From Flavobacterium ajazii (GTDB lineage Bacteria; Bacteroidota; Bacteroidia; Flavobacteriales; Flavobacteriaceae): a DNA stretch of 64,000 nucleotides. Positions 8,527-18,107 of the stretch are shown here, in pieces. The DNA lies in assembly GCF_010614725.1 (NCBI RefSeq), contig NZ_JAAEHL010000001.1, positions 310,001 to 374,000 on the forward strand, written 5' to 3'. Under the pieces are notes generated by a model. The model did no database searches. It saw only the letters and a program-made list of their open reading frames with translations, and was not told the origin of the DNA. Every line of letters starts with the position of its first letter. Within the stretch, counting starts at the first letter, position 1. The translations under genes and the position numbers were made by a program.

Positions 8527-8752
8527 ATTCTTGTATGATGCTTTCTAATTTCCTAAAAGTCTTTGTACTTGGCCTGCCGTTCACCATTCCTATACACATT
8601 ATAGTACAAATATCTTCTTCCAATTTTTCTATTTGGATAGATGATATTAGAATTGGATTTGAATTACCGTGTTTCATAATAGGTTTACCTATTAATATTT
8701 TTGAATAATAATTAAACACATGTTCAGCTTCGGATTTAGTTAAAGTTATCAT
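8480..8752 (-). CDS. Small hypothetical protein, 90 aa
   Basis: Begins MITLTKSEAEHVFNYYSKIL and is soluble with mixed helix and strand. Convergent with the small gene at 8356. No motif points to a function. It is kept because it has an ATG, a plausible hydrophobic pattern and no overlapping stronger gene. Confidence 0.4.
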   Translation of the reverse strand: MITLTKSEAEHVFNYYSKILIGKPIMKHGNSNPILISSIQIEKLEEDICTIMCIGMVNGRPSTKTFRKLESIIQEFNLVLIEEVLSNPNL

Positions 8753-9230
8753 ACATTAGTTATTTAAGGAGTATTTTTATAAATAACTAATTTAGCAAAT
8801 TAAAAATTATTTACTGTAAAGTAGTATATACTTACCATAATTTAAATTATAATGGTAAAAGAGAAATTTTTACATCAATCTCTTTAAATTTAGATATGCC
8901 GATATATTATCTCCTAAAGCATTAAGACAATTTTTTTAAGTATTGAATAGTAATTGTTTAGCACAACATTTGCGAAAAAAGCGGTTATCACAAAGGAAAA
9001 TTTAGAAGATACCATAACACTTTGTAAGTAAAAAGTGTTTGATTAGCAGCTATTAAAAAACTTTGACACTTTATGGCAAACCTTTCTCTGTTTTAAACTT
9101 AAAAGCTGTGATGCAATCTGGCTGTTTTTTTCCGGGTTAATATTACTGCCCAGATATTTTTTTAATGTTCAGTATTGTACTGGATTTATTGGATTGTAGA
9201 AAGAAGGAACCAAGCCATTATAGTTTTGTT
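8753..9230. other. Intergenic, about 480 bases, no gene seen
   Basis: AT-rich. It ends with a weak hairpin in which atctgg (around 9117) can pair with ccagat (around 9150), followed by a T-run, possibly a terminator of a lost upstream gene. Nothing else supportable. Confidence 0.4.
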
Positions 9231-9449
9231 TTAGCCGTTTATTTTATCTTTATGATACTGGCTAAGCCATTTTTCCATTTTTTGGAGCAGCTGAATTTCT
9301 TTTGGATCACCTGTTGGGTTGGAAAGTCCATTTATTGTTCTGCTGTAATTGAATTTTTTATTTTCAAAATGGCAGGTAAATTTTGGCACTTCATTATGGT
9401 AAACCATCCAGTTATCTTCGGATATCTTTTTTATTTCAAATTTCTTCAT
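9231..9449 (-). CDS. Small hypothetical protein, 72 aa
   Basis: MKKFEIKKISEDNWMVYHNE followed by PKFTCHFENKKFNYSRTING looks like a small beta-sheet protein and then a helix (IQLLQKMEKWLSQYHKDK). A frame on the opposite strand is longer but Phe-rich and looks like its shadow. Function unknown; no operon partner. Confidence 0.45.
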   Translation of the reverse strand: MKKFEIKKISEDNWMVYHNEVPKFTCHFENKKFNYSRTINGLSNPTGDPKEIQLLQKMEKWLSQYHKDKING

Positions 9450-9859
9450 GCTCTGCTATTATCAATTCCATAGTCTCTTAAATTCTTAAAAACTGTAAAC
9501 TAAAATTTTAGAAGGTTATTTCATGGAACACAAAATTTGGGTAAAAATAAAACAATATGATAAAAACCATTTTCAATTTGTCTATTCATTTCCTTTGCTA
9601 ATACTGTTTTATAATCATCTGCATTTATAGCCAGCAGCGTGTTTCGCTTTTTTAATAATCTATGATGCGCTAAGGAAAGATTGTTATAAATGAATGTTTT
9701 TAACACTTATTTTGTTGTAAGTTTATTTTAATTGGTTTGAAATGAGTTATTTGTATTGTTGTTTGATAAAATAAGATGTGTTTTATCTTACTTAAAACTA
9801 AATATTTGTATCGAAGTTTTTTAAGGCCTTAAACTCTTCATTAACTTAACAACTATCTT
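9450..9859. other. Intergenic, about 410 bases before the glycosidase gene
   Basis: Contains only a doubtful 61-codon minus frame (9521-9706) and an AT-rich leader to the GH5 gene. No clear TAnnTTTG box was found at the right distance. Confidence 0.4.
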
Positions 9860-10873
9860 ATGAAAAAACCACATTTTATTAAACAGAGTATTAAAACAGC
9901 AAATGTTTTATTTTTAGCTTTAAGTATTTCAGTATTTGCAGGCTGCGAAGAATCTGAAACAGATCAGACAGCTTCAGCTGCGAAAACAGAAACTACCGAA
10001 GTGCCATCAGTATTAAATTCAGGTTTAACCTCGAAAACGGGATCCACCTTTGGAGATATAGGAAATGGAGTTAATTTACAGCCTTCTTATTATAATGGCG
10101 GAAACTGCGATTTGGGCTGGAATTTAATGAAGCAGAATACTAAAATCAAGACTGTTCGTATTGAAGTAGAGCCAGGGCAGGAAACCAATGCAAAAAGATG
10201 GATATCTGAGGCAAAATCAAACGGTTTTACTGTAATTGTTTCTTATCACAAATCCAGTGTGCTGGGGTCCGACAGCACATCTGAATTGAATGCGGCGGCT
10301 ACCTGGTGGAAAAATTATTACAGCTATCTGGGAGGAAATTTTATCATTAACCTGACAAACGAGTGGGGAAGCCACAACATTACCCCATCTGCTTATGCAG
10401 CGGCCTATAATACGGCAATTACAGAAGTTCGTAAAGTGTACAGCGGAACTATTATTATCGATATTCCGGGCTGGGGGCAGGAAACAGCTACAGCAGCCTG
10501 CGCCGTAAAAGGATGTTCGACGGGACAAACCAAAATAAATGACACCAAAATTATTCTCTCTGCCCATATTTATCCAGGTGCATATAATCAGGCAAAAGGC
10601 AGATATATGAATACTTCTGATATTGATGACCTTGCTTCGTCGGGCAGACAGTGCATGATTGGCGAATTCGGCAACAGCGGCGGTTCTGGTGCAGATTGGT
10701 CAGGTATTGTGGATTATGCTAAAAATAAAGGCTGGACGGTTTTAGGCTGGGCGTGGAATGGAGATGGAGGCTCCATGAATATGATAACGCCTCAATTTCA
10801 GTCATATACCAGCGGAAGTGCAAAAACATATTACAAGAGTTCTTATTTCGATATTGTGTATAACAAACTGTAA
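9860..10873 (+). CDS. Glycoside hydrolase family 5 lipoprotein (cellulase/mannanase-like)
   Basis: 337 residues. The lipobox VFAGC (residues 25-29) predicts a lipid-anchored, probably surface or periplasmic enzyme, followed by a Thr/Glu-rich linker and the catalytic domain from about residue 60. The (beta/alpha)8 GH5 signatures are NLTNEWGS with acid/base E168, SAHIYPG (H236, Y238) and MIGEFG with nucleophile E269. Length is normal for a single-domain GH5. GH5 cleaves beta-1,4 glucans or mannans, and the exact substrate cannot be read from sequence. It stands alone, not in a SusC/D locus, and is closed by two hairpin terminators. Composition is more GC-rich than the genes to its left. Confidence 0.85.
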   Translation: MKKPHFIKQSIKTANVLFLALSISVFAGCEESETDQTASAAKTETTEVPSVLNSGLTSKTGSTFGDIGNGVNLQPSYYNGGNCDLGWNLMKQNTKIKTVRIEVEPGQETNAKRWISEAKSNGFTVIVSYHKSSVLGSDSTSELNAAATWWKNYYSYLGGNFIINLTNEWGSHNITPSAYAAAYNTAITEVRKVYSGTIIIDIPGWGQETATAACAVKGCSTGQTKINDTKIILSAHIYPGAYNQAKGRYMNTSDIDDLASSGRQCMIGEFGNSGGSGADWSGIVDYAKNKGWTVLGWAWNGDGGSMNMITPQFQSYTSGSAKTYYKSSYFDIVYNKL

Positions 10874-10885
10874 GTAAGATTTTAT

Positions 10886-10916
10886 GCCGCAGATTTTAAC
10901 TGCTGAAATCTGCGGC
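10886..10916 (+). terminator. Hairpin terminator after the GH5 gene
   Basis: Perfect 11-bp stem (10886-10896 with 10906-10916), loop of 9. A GC-rich stem 13 bases after the stop codon, but with little U-run; a second stem-loop follows at 10974. Confidence 0.6.
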
Positions 10917-10973
10917 TGTAAAATAGACAGCATTTAAACATTTTTGAAGAAATAATTGTTTTGTCAAATGAAT

Positions 10974-11010
10974 AAAAAGCCTTTGAGAACATTTGTTTAA
11001 AGGCTTTTTC
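10974..11010 (+). terminator. Second hairpin terminator before the AraC gene
   Basis: An 11-bp stem (10974-10984 with 10999-11009) ends in a T-run. It shows that the regulator gene cannot start upstream of about 11010, which supports the ATG at 11086. Confidence 0.65.
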
Positions 11011-11085
11011 TATTATATTTATAACAGAATTACCTCCTTATTTAAATTTGTCCAGAGCTTATTGAAGTCTGTAAAAAATAATCCG

Positions 11086-11973
11086 ATGAAATCTAAAATT
11101 TTAAACTATGCTTTTAAGCCGGGGCTCCCGCAGGAGTTTGAAATTATTGAGATGGACCAGCTTTACAGGGAGTTCTCGGAAACACTTACAAAACCGCACC
11201 GCACCGGTTTTTACCACATCTTATGGTTCCAAAGCGGAAATCCTGTGCATCTGGTGGATTTTAATCCAGTTCAGGTAGAACCTGATACCGTTATATTTCT
11301 TAATAAGGATACTGTTCATAAATTTGATGATTGGGGGAACTTCAACGGCAAAGTGATCTTATTCACTGAAAATTTTTTTATAAGAACCGAAGCCGATGTA
11401 AAATACCTTCGCAGCAATGTTTTGTTCAATGATTTATTTGCTGTGTCACGGATTAGCCTTAAAGATGTAAAACCGATGTTTGAACAGACCATAAAGCTTA
11501 TTGAGGCAGAACTCTTAAACCCTGGAAGTCCTCTGCAGTCAGAGATTATAAAAAACCTGCTTCATACCTTATTGCTGCTATCGGAGCGTGAACGAAAAGA
11601 GCAAAACCTTGAGGAAGAGAAAAGGGGAGCTGATCTGGATTATGTGATATTATTTAAAGATCAGGTGCAGCAAAATTATAAGAAGCTGAAAACGGTCAGC
11701 AGTTATGCTGAAAATCTCAGCGTTACGGAAAGAAGACTTAATACGGCCACATCTAAAGTTTTGGGAAAATCCCCTAAACAGCTCATTGATGACAGGGTAA
11801 TGCTGGAGGCGAAACGATTGCTTGCCCATACTTCAAATAGTGTAAAAGAAATAGGTTTTGACCTTGGTTTTGATGAACCTACCAATTTCATAAAATACTT
11901 TAAGAAACATCATGATGTTACACCTGTTGAATTTCGTGAATCTTTTAATTCCCGCAGTAAAATCAGCCTTTAG
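11086..11973 (+). CDS. AraC-family transcriptional regulator
   Basis: 295 residues from ATG 11086; earlier in-frame codons lie inside the terminator hairpin. The N-terminal half is a cupin-like sensor (HRTGFYHILWFQSGNPVHLV ... PDTVIFLNKDTVHKF), and the C-terminal third carries the two AraC helix-turn-helix motifs (NLSVTERRLNTATSKVLGKS, then SVKEIGFDLGFDEPTNFIKY) ending in the TPVEFR signature. It is a DNA-binding activator responding to a small molecule. The adjacent NTF2-like gene (12268) is the most likely target because it has its own promoter right downstream. Effector unknown. Confidence 0.85.
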   Translation: MKSKILNYAFKPGLPQEFEIIEMDQLYREFSETLTKPHRTGFYHILWFQSGNPVHLVDFNPVQVEPDTVIFLNKDTVHKFDDWGNFNGKVILFTENFFIRTEADVKYLRSNVLFNDLFAVSRISLKDVKPMFEQTIKLIEAELLNPGSPLQSEIIKNLLHTLLLLSERERKEQNLEEEKRGADLDYVILFKDQVQQNYKKLKTVSSYAENLSVTERRLNTATSKVLGKSPKQLIDDRVMLEAKRLLAHTSNSVKEIGFDLGFDEPTNFIKYFKKHHDVTPVEFRESFNSRSKISL

Positions 11974-12233
11974 AGATTTTACAGCCATCAGATACAGGCG
12001 GCATATTTTTATAATTTCTATTTAACCCCTAACTGCCGGGAGTAAAACAATTTGTTTACTATTTCTAAGATACGCCGCACTTAAATCAAAAAAAGGATTC
12101 AATAAAACCCGTAATTCAGCTGACGGCTGTAACTCAATAATACAGTATCTTTAGACATGCTTTTTATTTAAGCACTGTCGAAAAGTATCACATAAAAGCT
12201 TATTTCTACCTTTTCTCAGCTCTAGTGCCCCGC

Positions 12234-12241
12234 TAACTTTG
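12234..12241 (+). promoter_or_regulatory. Bacteroidota -7 box of the NTF2-like gene
   Basis: TAACTTTG fits TAnnTTTG and lies 26 bases before the chosen start. Nineteen bases upstream is TTTT rather than TTTG, so the -33 element is imperfect. Confidence 0.5.
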
Positions 12242-12267
12242 CCCTTATCAAAACAAATTTTATGATT

Positions 12268-13143
12268 ATGAAAAAAACATTTATTACACTGCTGATCCTG
12301 ACAGCTTCTGTAACAGGGGGGAACGCACAAAAGAAAAAAGGGACGAACACTAAAAAAACAAATAATATGGAAATTTCAAATAAGGAAAAAGTAACAGCAC
12401 TTTTAAAAAGCATTGAAACCGGTGCAGCCGAACCGGCGGGATATATTAATCCAAATAAATATATTCAGCACAATCTGGGTGCTGCTGACGGGCTGGCCGG
12501 ATTTGGGGCATTATTACAGGCACTTCCTCCAAATTCTGCAAAGGTGAATACCGTTCGTGTATTTGAGGATGGAAATTTCGTGTTTGCCCATACGGATTAT
12601 AATTTTTTTGGGCCTAAAATCGGATTTGATATTTTCAGATTTGAAGATGGTAAAATAGTGGAGCATTGGGATAATCTCCAAGAAACGGCTAAGCCTAATC
12701 CCAGCGGGCATACAATGACTGACGGTCCGGCAGAAGTAAAAAATGCAGAAAGCACAAATGCTAATAAGGCCCTTGTTGAAGCTTTTGTAAATGATATTTT
12801 AGTTAATGGAAAAATGGAGAAACTAGCCGGGTATTTTGATGGAGATAACTACATTCAGCATAATCCGCAGATTGCAGACCAGCTTTCAGGCCTTGGCAAG
12901 GCGCTGCAGTATTTAGCATCACAAGGCATTACCATGAAATATGATAAAATCCACAAAGTTTTAGGGGAAGGTAATTTTGTACTGACTGTCAGTGAAGGTT
13001 CATTTGGAGGACTGTACACTTCTTTCTATGACTTATTCAGAGTAGAGAATGGGAAAATAGCTGAACACTGGGATGTTATTGAAACGATTGCCGGGAAAGA
13101 ATCCTGGAAAAATAATAACGGAAAATTTAATTTTGCAAAATAA
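12268..13143 (+). CDS. Secreted protein with two tandem NTF2/SnoaL-like domains
   Basis: 291 residues with a signal peptide (MKKTFITLLILTASVTGGNAQ). An alternative ATG lies 6 bases upstream. Two homologous SnoaL-like halves follow, at about 37-145 and 165-285. Each has a helix, a Y-I-Q-H-N motif (KYIQHNLGAADGL and NYIQHNPQIADQL), F-V-L/F-A-H strands and a closing D-x-F-R-x-E-x-G-K-I-x-E-H-W-D signature. SnoaL/NTF2 folds bind small hydrophobic ligands or act as isomerases and hydrolases. The conserved His/Asp pattern in both halves argues that both pockets work. Probably regulated by the AraC protein upstream. Terminator at 13169-13191. Confidence 0.75.
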   Translation: MKKTFITLLILTASVTGGNAQKKKGTNTKKTNNMEISNKEKVTALLKSIETGAAEPAGYINPNKYIQHNLGAADGLAGFGALLQALPPNSAKVNTVRVFEDGNFVFAHTDYNFFGPKIGFDIFRFEDGKIVEHWDNLQETAKPNPSGHTMTDGPAEVKNAESTNANKALVEAFVNDILVNGKMEKLAGYFDGDNYIQHNPQIADQLSGLGKALQYLASQGITMKYDKIHKVLGEGNFVLTVSEGSFGGLYTSFYDLFRVENGKIAEHWDVIETIAGKESWKNNNGKFNFAK

Positions 13144-13168
13144 CAGATAAATTTTCAGAATAATTTTG

Positions 13169-13196
13169 ACAGTCATCCTTGTGATGACTGTTTTTG
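13169..13196 (+). terminator. Intrinsic terminator after the NTF2-like gene
   Basis: Perfect 9-bp stem (13169-13177 with 13183-13191), loop of 5, then five T. Confidence 0.8.
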
Positions 13197-13271
13197 TTTT
13201 CATAGCCAGAATAAATACGCCATTAAAAATGCTGCTTATAAAGCCGTTTGAGGCCAAAAGAACAATAACTC

Positions 13272-14336
13272 TTATTTTTTCTGCAGGCGATAAAGAAGTA
13301 TTGTTTCTAATATCTCAATTATATCATCCACATTGTTATCAGATGTTTCAACAGGGATGCTGTTACTGTTATAAGGTCCGTATTTTAGAGGATCTGTAAG
13401 ATTGAACAAGCCAATAACGGGGACTCTGGCAGCACTCGCCAAGTGCATTATTCCACTGTCAGCCCCAATAAAAACAGATGTATTGGCAATTACTGATCCC
13501 ATCTCCCTAATGTCGTGACTGTAAAATGCCATAGCTTTAAATCCTATTTTTGAAACATTTTCAAAGGGAAGGATTTCAATAACAGTATAATCGGAGAAAT
13601 TAAGCCGTATTTTTTCATAAAATTCTTCCCACCATTCAGAGGAAAGGCTTTTATCTCCATAGGTAAATAAACTGATTACTTTTTTTCCTTCCGGTACAAT
13701 TTTGCTCAGAATTCTGCGTCCGTTAGATAATTCTGAAAGATCCAGTTTTAGGTCAAGATACGGAACTCGATCAGTCAAATCGAAAATATTTTCCTCAGTT
13801 ATGGCAAACCGAAAATCATAAACAGGAGCTTTGGCTGCATGCTTAAAATCAAAATATATCTGCGCTATAGATTCACTTAATGAATTGCCAAAAAACTTAA
13901 ATCTAGAATGTGCAAATTTAACGGCTAATCTTCCTGAAAGAGATTTTTTATCCGCATTAATCGCCAGATCATAATCTCTCTGCCTGATCAGCAGCCAGAA
14001 TTTCAGATATCGAAAAGGCTGCGTGAAAGGCTTTTTAGGAAGCTGGATAATTTGATCTATATTGTTGTAGTTTCTAAATATTTCGGATGCCAGGTTTCCT
14101 TTTACAAAAAGGTCAATTTTACATCTGGGATATGTTGCGGTAACTTCCTGCAGAAGCGGAGTGATAAATAAAAGGTTTCCAAGTTTTCTGCTGGTGCAGC
14201 AAATTAATACTCTTCTGATATTTGTGACGGGGCCTTTACAGGTATAAGGGCTCTGCCTGAGGTTAATTTTCTGTTTAAAAATCTGAATTACAGGTGCTGT
14301 GTCTAAATTCTTGCTGCTTTTAAATTTCATTTTCAT
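13272..14336 (-). CDS. Glycosyltransferase family 9 (heptosyltransferase-like)
   Basis: 354 residues. The region from about 40 has the GT9 start (IRRVLICCTSRKLGNLLFIT), corresponding to the R-x-D-x-x-G-D loop of heptosyltransferases but with K-L-G-N. The C-terminal donor-binding part has GADSGIMHLASAARVPVIGLF, the family signature, then DPLKYGPY. GT9 enzymes transfer heptose or related sugars to lipopolysaccharide core. The first 35 residues are extra and basic; a second Met at codon 3 is an alternative start. It stands alone, antisense to its left neighbour, so its place in LPS synthesis is not shown by context. Confidence 0.75.
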   Translation of the reverse strand: MKMKFKSSKNLDTAPVIQIFKQKINLRQSPYTCKGPVTNIRRVLICCTSRKLGNLLFITPLLQEVTATYPRCKIDLFVKGNLASEIFRNYNNIDQIIQLPKKPFTQPFRYLKFWLLIRQRDYDLAINADKKSLSGRLAVKFAHSRFKFFGNSLSESIAQIYFDFKHAAKAPVYDFRFAITEENIFDLTDRVPYLDLKLDLSELSNGRRILSKIVPEGKKVISLFTYGDKSLSSEWWEEFYEKIRLNFSDYTVIEILPFENVSKIGFKAMAFYSHDIREMGSVIANTSVFIGADSGIMHLASAARVPVIGLFNLTDPLKYGPYNSNSIPVETSDNNVDDIIEILETILLYRLQKK

Positions 14337-14874
14337 ATGACTGTCAAAGTTATTTACTGAGAAAACTTTTAATTAGAGAAAAGTCAAACGGGCTGATATA
14401 GAAAATTACAGGCTTTATTTTAATCCGCTGTTAAAATAAGCAATCATCTAAAATACAGCGTTTTAAAATCGACGCAATACGCAAAGTTATAGACGAATGC
14501 CCGGGCTTTGTGTTATTAAGTAAGAATAATAAGCGTTTAGAAGATTAATTCTATGAAGTATGCACGAGATAATAGGCGAATTACAGTAGATAGGGACCGA
14601 GTGAGCATCAAAATTTTAACAAAATCAACACAGCTGATCTTTTTTAAGAAACCCAATCAGCTTTTTTATGCAGCTAATGAATTAATATTTTGCCATCAGA
14701 CAAAATATTAAAAATCAGCAATATTAGAATTCTGCCGCAGCTATAAATAATTTTTTGTTTAAGTTTCAGCAATTATTTAATAGACTTCTAAGGGGCGCTA
14801 TCCTAATAATAACCGGATAACTATTTAGCCGTATTAATACCCCAAAGACGCGGCAGAACCTAATGTTTAAAAAT
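14337..14874. other. Intergenic, about 540 bases, no gene seen
   Basis: Mixed composition. A plus-strand hairpin (agctgat around 14633 with atcagct around 14655, then T residues) looks like a terminator of a vanished gene. A 50-codon frame near 14552 overlaps this hairpin and is not credible. Confidence 0.4.
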
Positions 14875-16026
14875 TCAATTCTTTTTTTTACCTGAACTGC
14901 CTAGGGAACCAGGGTTGATTGTTGCCGAAATCCCTAAATTTATTCCCATAGCGAATGTGTTTACGCTGTTGTCTGATTTATTAATGAAATAACGCAGGGG
15001 TACAGAACCGTTGACTTTTACAACAGGAGAAAGGCGGTATTCGAGTCCCGCATCCAAAACAGGTGTATAATAGCTGTTTTCGTTTGTTTTTGCCGATACC
15101 CCTGTTGATTTTATTTTTATGCGGATATTGGTCATGGAATACATCCCAAAGCCAAAGGAGGTAAACAATCGTAAAGGTTTATCAGGATTGTCATAATATC
15201 GGAACATCAGTTCCCCTCCAAACAAAACAAAGGAATAGATGTTTCCTTTTTGATTGGATTGAACCTGCTGCATAATAGCGCTCTTGTCCGGTTTTTTAGA
15301 TCCCATATTAAAATTAAGTAGCACTGCAGTTTGTGATGAGAGAGATTTTCTAAAACTAAGGCCGTAAGTCCCCACAACATCACTGGTACTATTTAGTTTT
15401 GGCCCAAAAAAAACTAAAGGGGAATAAAAGAATGAGGCATCAAAATTTCGTTTATAGTTTAACATTTTTTTTGCCTGAATCTCTTCACTGGTATAAACCT
15501 TAGGGTTTTTGTAAGCTTTGCTGATCAGTGCAGCATCGAGTTCGGTTTTTAATTTTTCTAAACTGCTTTGGCTATTATTGATAATGTTAAAGGGGTAGCT
15601 GCTGTTTTTAATGAAAAAAGGAGCATCCGGATTTGTCAGGCCTGAGGCACTGACCAAAAAGAAAACCGATTCATTAACATCATGAATATAGGCTACGGTG
15701 TAAATGATTACGTTGTAGCAGTTTAAAGGAATTTCGTTTTCTTTGCTTAAGATGTTGATATATAAAAAGTTATAATCTTTGAAGAGACCTGAGTTTAAAT
15801 ACGGGTTGCTTTCATTATACGCTTTTAAATCTGCTCCCTTTGCATCTATAACCAGCACCCCTTTTGGAAGCGGTGTATTTTCTTTAAATAAGTACTGGCT
15901 GTAGCAGTTTGCTCCAGGGGAATTGTATTCGTATATTTTTTGTGAAAAAATCAGTTGTGCTGAGAGCAGGCTCAGTATCATCATGGCTTTCTTTTCAGAG
16001 AGCAGCGCAGTTATTAAATTAGGCAT
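14875..16026 (-). CDS. Predicted outer-membrane beta-barrel protein, 383 aa
   Basis: A hydrophobic leader ending in LLSAQLIFSQ indicates export; starts at codons 15 or 16 (Met-Met) would give a shorter signal peptide. After a soluble region of about 170 residues (YEYNSPGANCYSQYLF ... LISKAYKNPKVYTSEEI) the second half alternates aromatic and glycine residues (FDASFFYSPLVFFGP, GTYGLSFRKSLSS, YSFVLFGGELMFRYY, FTSFGFGMYSM), as in an 8-10 stranded barrel. The barrel is typical of OmpW/OmpA-like Bacteroidota proteins, but I cannot name the family. It follows the ABC export operon on the same strand after 138 bases, so it may belong to it. Confidence 0.55.
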   Translation of the reverse strand: MPNLITALLSEKKAMMILSLLSAQLIFSQKIYEYNSPGANCYSQYLFKENTPLPKGVLVIDAKGADLKAYNESNPYLNSGLFKDYNFLYINILSKENEIPLNCYNVIIYTVAYIHDVNESVFFLVSASGLTNPDAPFFIKNSSYPFNIINNSQSSLEKLKTELDAALISKAYKNPKVYTSEEIQAKKMLNYKRNFDASFFYSPLVFFGPKLNSTSDVVGTYGLSFRKSLSSQTAVLLNFNMGSKKPDKSAIMQQVQSNQKGNIYSFVLFGGELMFRYYDNPDKPLRLFTSFGFGMYSMTNIRIKIKSTGVSAKTNENSYYTPVLDAGLEYRLSPVVKVNGSVPLRYFINKSDNSVNTFAMGINLGISATINPGSLGSSGKKKN

Positions 16027-16164
16027 ATGGATTTTAGATTTATGTGGTGTAAGAGGGTTTTATATATGAATCAGGAAATAATTTTTACTTAAAAGAGCAG
16101 TATTTTAAATTCACTTTTACATTTATCATCTTTAGGTATATATCGCGGTTTCTTTATAAGTTAT

Positions 16165-16869
16165 CTAATCAAATAAGAGTTTTCGATGGTTTGTTATATG
16201 TCCGTCTTCGAGTTCAATTGTCCTGTCGCTTGCTTTGGCAAAATCATTATCATGGGTAACTGCAATTATGGTCTGGTGTGTCTCATGGGAGAGCTGCTTG
16301 AAAATATCATATACAATCTGCGTATTCTTGCTGTCCAGATTCCCCGTCGGTTCGTCACACATTATTATTGCGGGGTCGTTTATCAGTGCTCGGGCTATTG
16401 ATACTCTCTGCTGCTGGCCGCCGCTGAGTTTAGAAGCCTGTTTTAATGCCAGATCTTTCAATCCTAAAGCTTCCAGTTTCTGATATGCTTTTTCTTCAAT
16501 TTCCTTATAACTGTACGTTCCCAGTTTCAGGGCCGGGATCATGATATTTTTCAGGCATGTAAATTCGGGCAGCAGGTAATGGAACTGAAAGACAAATCCG
16601 ATATGCCTGTTTCTGATTGCAGCGAGTTCATCGGGTTTTTTCCCTGTAATTTTATTTCCCAAAATATGAAGTTCACCGTCGTAATCAGTATCCATTGTGC
16701 TGAGGCAGTAGAGAAGGGTGGACTTTCCTGAACCGCTTTTCCCTACTAAGGTCAGAAACTCGCCTTTATAGGCCTGAATGCTTATATCATTTAATACTTT
16801 GAATTTGGAAGGTTCATAAAAGTATTTGCCTAAATTGTTTGTGCTGAGCACCAGTTCTTTGTTATCCAT
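16165..16869 (-). CDS. ABC transporter ATP-binding protein (LolD/MacB-like)
   Basis: 234 residues starting at ATG 16869 (a GTG lies just before). Walker A GKSGSGKST, Q-loop FQFHYLLPEF, signature LSGGQQQR, Walker B IIMCDEPTG and the H-loop TVTHD are all intact. The sequence fits the LolD/MacB/FtsE type that energises mechanotransmission permeases rather than importers. It lies 4 bases after the permease gene and is last in the operon DUF2147-TolC-HlyD-permease-ATPase. Together they would form a tripartite pump driven from the inner membrane. Substrate unknown; peptides, lipids or macrolides are typical for the class. Confidence 0.9.
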   Translation of the reverse strand: MDNKELVLSTNNLGKYFYEPSKFKVLNDISIQAYKGEFLTLVGKSGSGKSTLLYCLSTMDTDYDGELHILGNKITGKKPDELAAIRNRHIGFVFQFHYLLPEFTCLKNIMIPALKLGTYSYKEIEEKAYQKLEALGLKDLALKQASKLSGGQQQRVSIARALINDPAIIMCDEPTGNLDSKNTQIVYDIFKQLSHETHQTIIAVTHDNDFAKASDRTIELEDGHITNHRKLLFD

Positions 16870-16873
16870 CACT

Positions 16874-18100
16874 TTATTTTCTAAAAATTGATACCGGGTC
16901 TACATTGGCTGCTTTTTTTGCCGGGAAATAACCGGCGCAGATTGTGATAATTAATCCCAGCAGAAAACTCTGGGCAAAAAGCTTTGCTTCAAAGTAAATC
17001 GGGAAGGTGGAATTTGTTCCGCTGAGCTGAATATGTGATAAGACATAGATTAAAGCACCTCCAAAACACAATCCTAAAAAGTTGCCTATTATGCCCATTA
17101 TAACGGCTTCTGTTATAAAAATCCGAATAACATCTTTTCCTTTAAACCCTAAAGCTTTTAAGATGGCAATGTCATTTATTTTCTGGGTTATTGTAGCACT
17201 CAGGATATTGTATATCCCGAATGCCGCAACAAGAAGAATGGAAAGGGAAATGGAAGTCATAAGTGTTTTTCTGGTCACATCACTGCTTAATATGTCAGCA
17301 TTGCTGGTTTTCCAGTCTTCAACCGTATAAGGGGTCAGCGCCTGTAATTTTTGAGCGTACTGGGTTGAATTATCCGAATTGACTGTATTGGCATAAATAG
17401 TGGTGACGTAAGAAGATCCTTCTTTTAAAAACTGCTGGGCAGTGCTGATATTCATAAATGATTTTGAATCGTCAGTCAGACTATTTCCCATACTGAAAAT
17501 CCCAACAACTTTAAGGACTTTACTCACACCATAGGAAGAGGTGACTGTAATGTTATCATCCATATTTAAACTGAATTTTTCAGCTATGCCTTTGCCTATA
17601 ATGATCCCGTTTAAATTCTGTTTTAAATTTTTTACATCCCCGGCCAGCATATAGGCACTGGTATTGTACATCTGGGCATACTCAACCATATTGACGCCGT
17701 CACTTGTGCCTTTGAGCTGGGTTTTGCCTTTGTTGTAAAAAACAGAGACATCCACAACTTCAATTGCATTTGTGATATAGGGTTCTTTCCTGACAGTATT
17801 GAGCAGGGACTGGGGATTGATTATTGTTTTGGATAAGGTTGTTACCTGCGGATTTACAATAACATTTAAAGTGGATTTATCGCTGCTCAGGACGCTGCTT
17901 GTTTCATCTTTTTTATAAATTTTAATATGCGCATTATTTTTGAATATTTCCGCTGTCCCGTATTTATTAAATCCCGAACCCAGGGAATTCATGAAAAGAT
18001 AAATAGCTACCCCTATGGTTACTCCCAGAGCAGCTACTAAAGTCTGCTTTTTTCGGGTAAGAATATGGGTGAGGGCAATGTCGTAATTGATGTTTTTCAT
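16874..18100 (-). CDS. MacB/FtsX-type ABC transporter permease
   Basis: 408 residues with the MacB layout: a first membrane helix near the N-terminus (LVAALGVTIGVAIYLFMNSL), a large periplasmic domain of roughly 230 residues, then three helices at the C-terminus (SISLSILLVAAFGIYNILSA, AVIMGIIGNFLGLCFGGALI, SFLLGLIITICAGYFPAKKA). The end KAANVDPVSIFRK is the usual FtsX-type ending. It lies between the HlyD adaptor (7-base gap) and the ATPase (4-base gap), in one operon. Acts in the inner membrane as the mechanotransmission component. Confidence 0.9.
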   Translation of the reverse strand: MKNINYDIALTHILTRKKQTLVAALGVTIGVAIYLFMNSLGSGFNKYGTAEIFKNNAHIKIYKKDETSSVLSSDKSTLNVIVNPQVTTLSKTIINPQSLLNTVRKEPYITNAIEVVDVSVFYNKGKTQLKGTSDGVNMVEYAQMYNTSAYMLAGDVKNLKQNLNGIIIGKGIAEKFSLNMDDNITVTSSYGVSKVLKVVGIFSMGNSLTDDSKSFMNISTAQQFLKEGSSYVTTIYANTVNSDNSTQYAQKLQALTPYTVEDWKTSNADILSSDVTRKTLMTSISLSILLVAAFGIYNILSATITQKINDIAILKALGFKGKDVIRIFITEAVIMGIIGNFLGLCFGGALIYVLSHIQLSGTNSTFPIYFEAKLFAQSFLLGLIITICAGYFPAKKAANVDPVSIFRK

Positions 18101-18107
18101 AACACGT

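Noticed and set aside
9165..9706. Frames on both strands around 9165-9473 (plus) and 9521-9706 (minus)
   Set aside because: The plus frame is Phe-rich and a mirror of the better minus gene at 9231; the minus frame at 9521 has no family features.
14552..14710. Short open frame with ATG near 14552
   Set aside because: It overlaps a terminator-like hairpin and has no credible composition.
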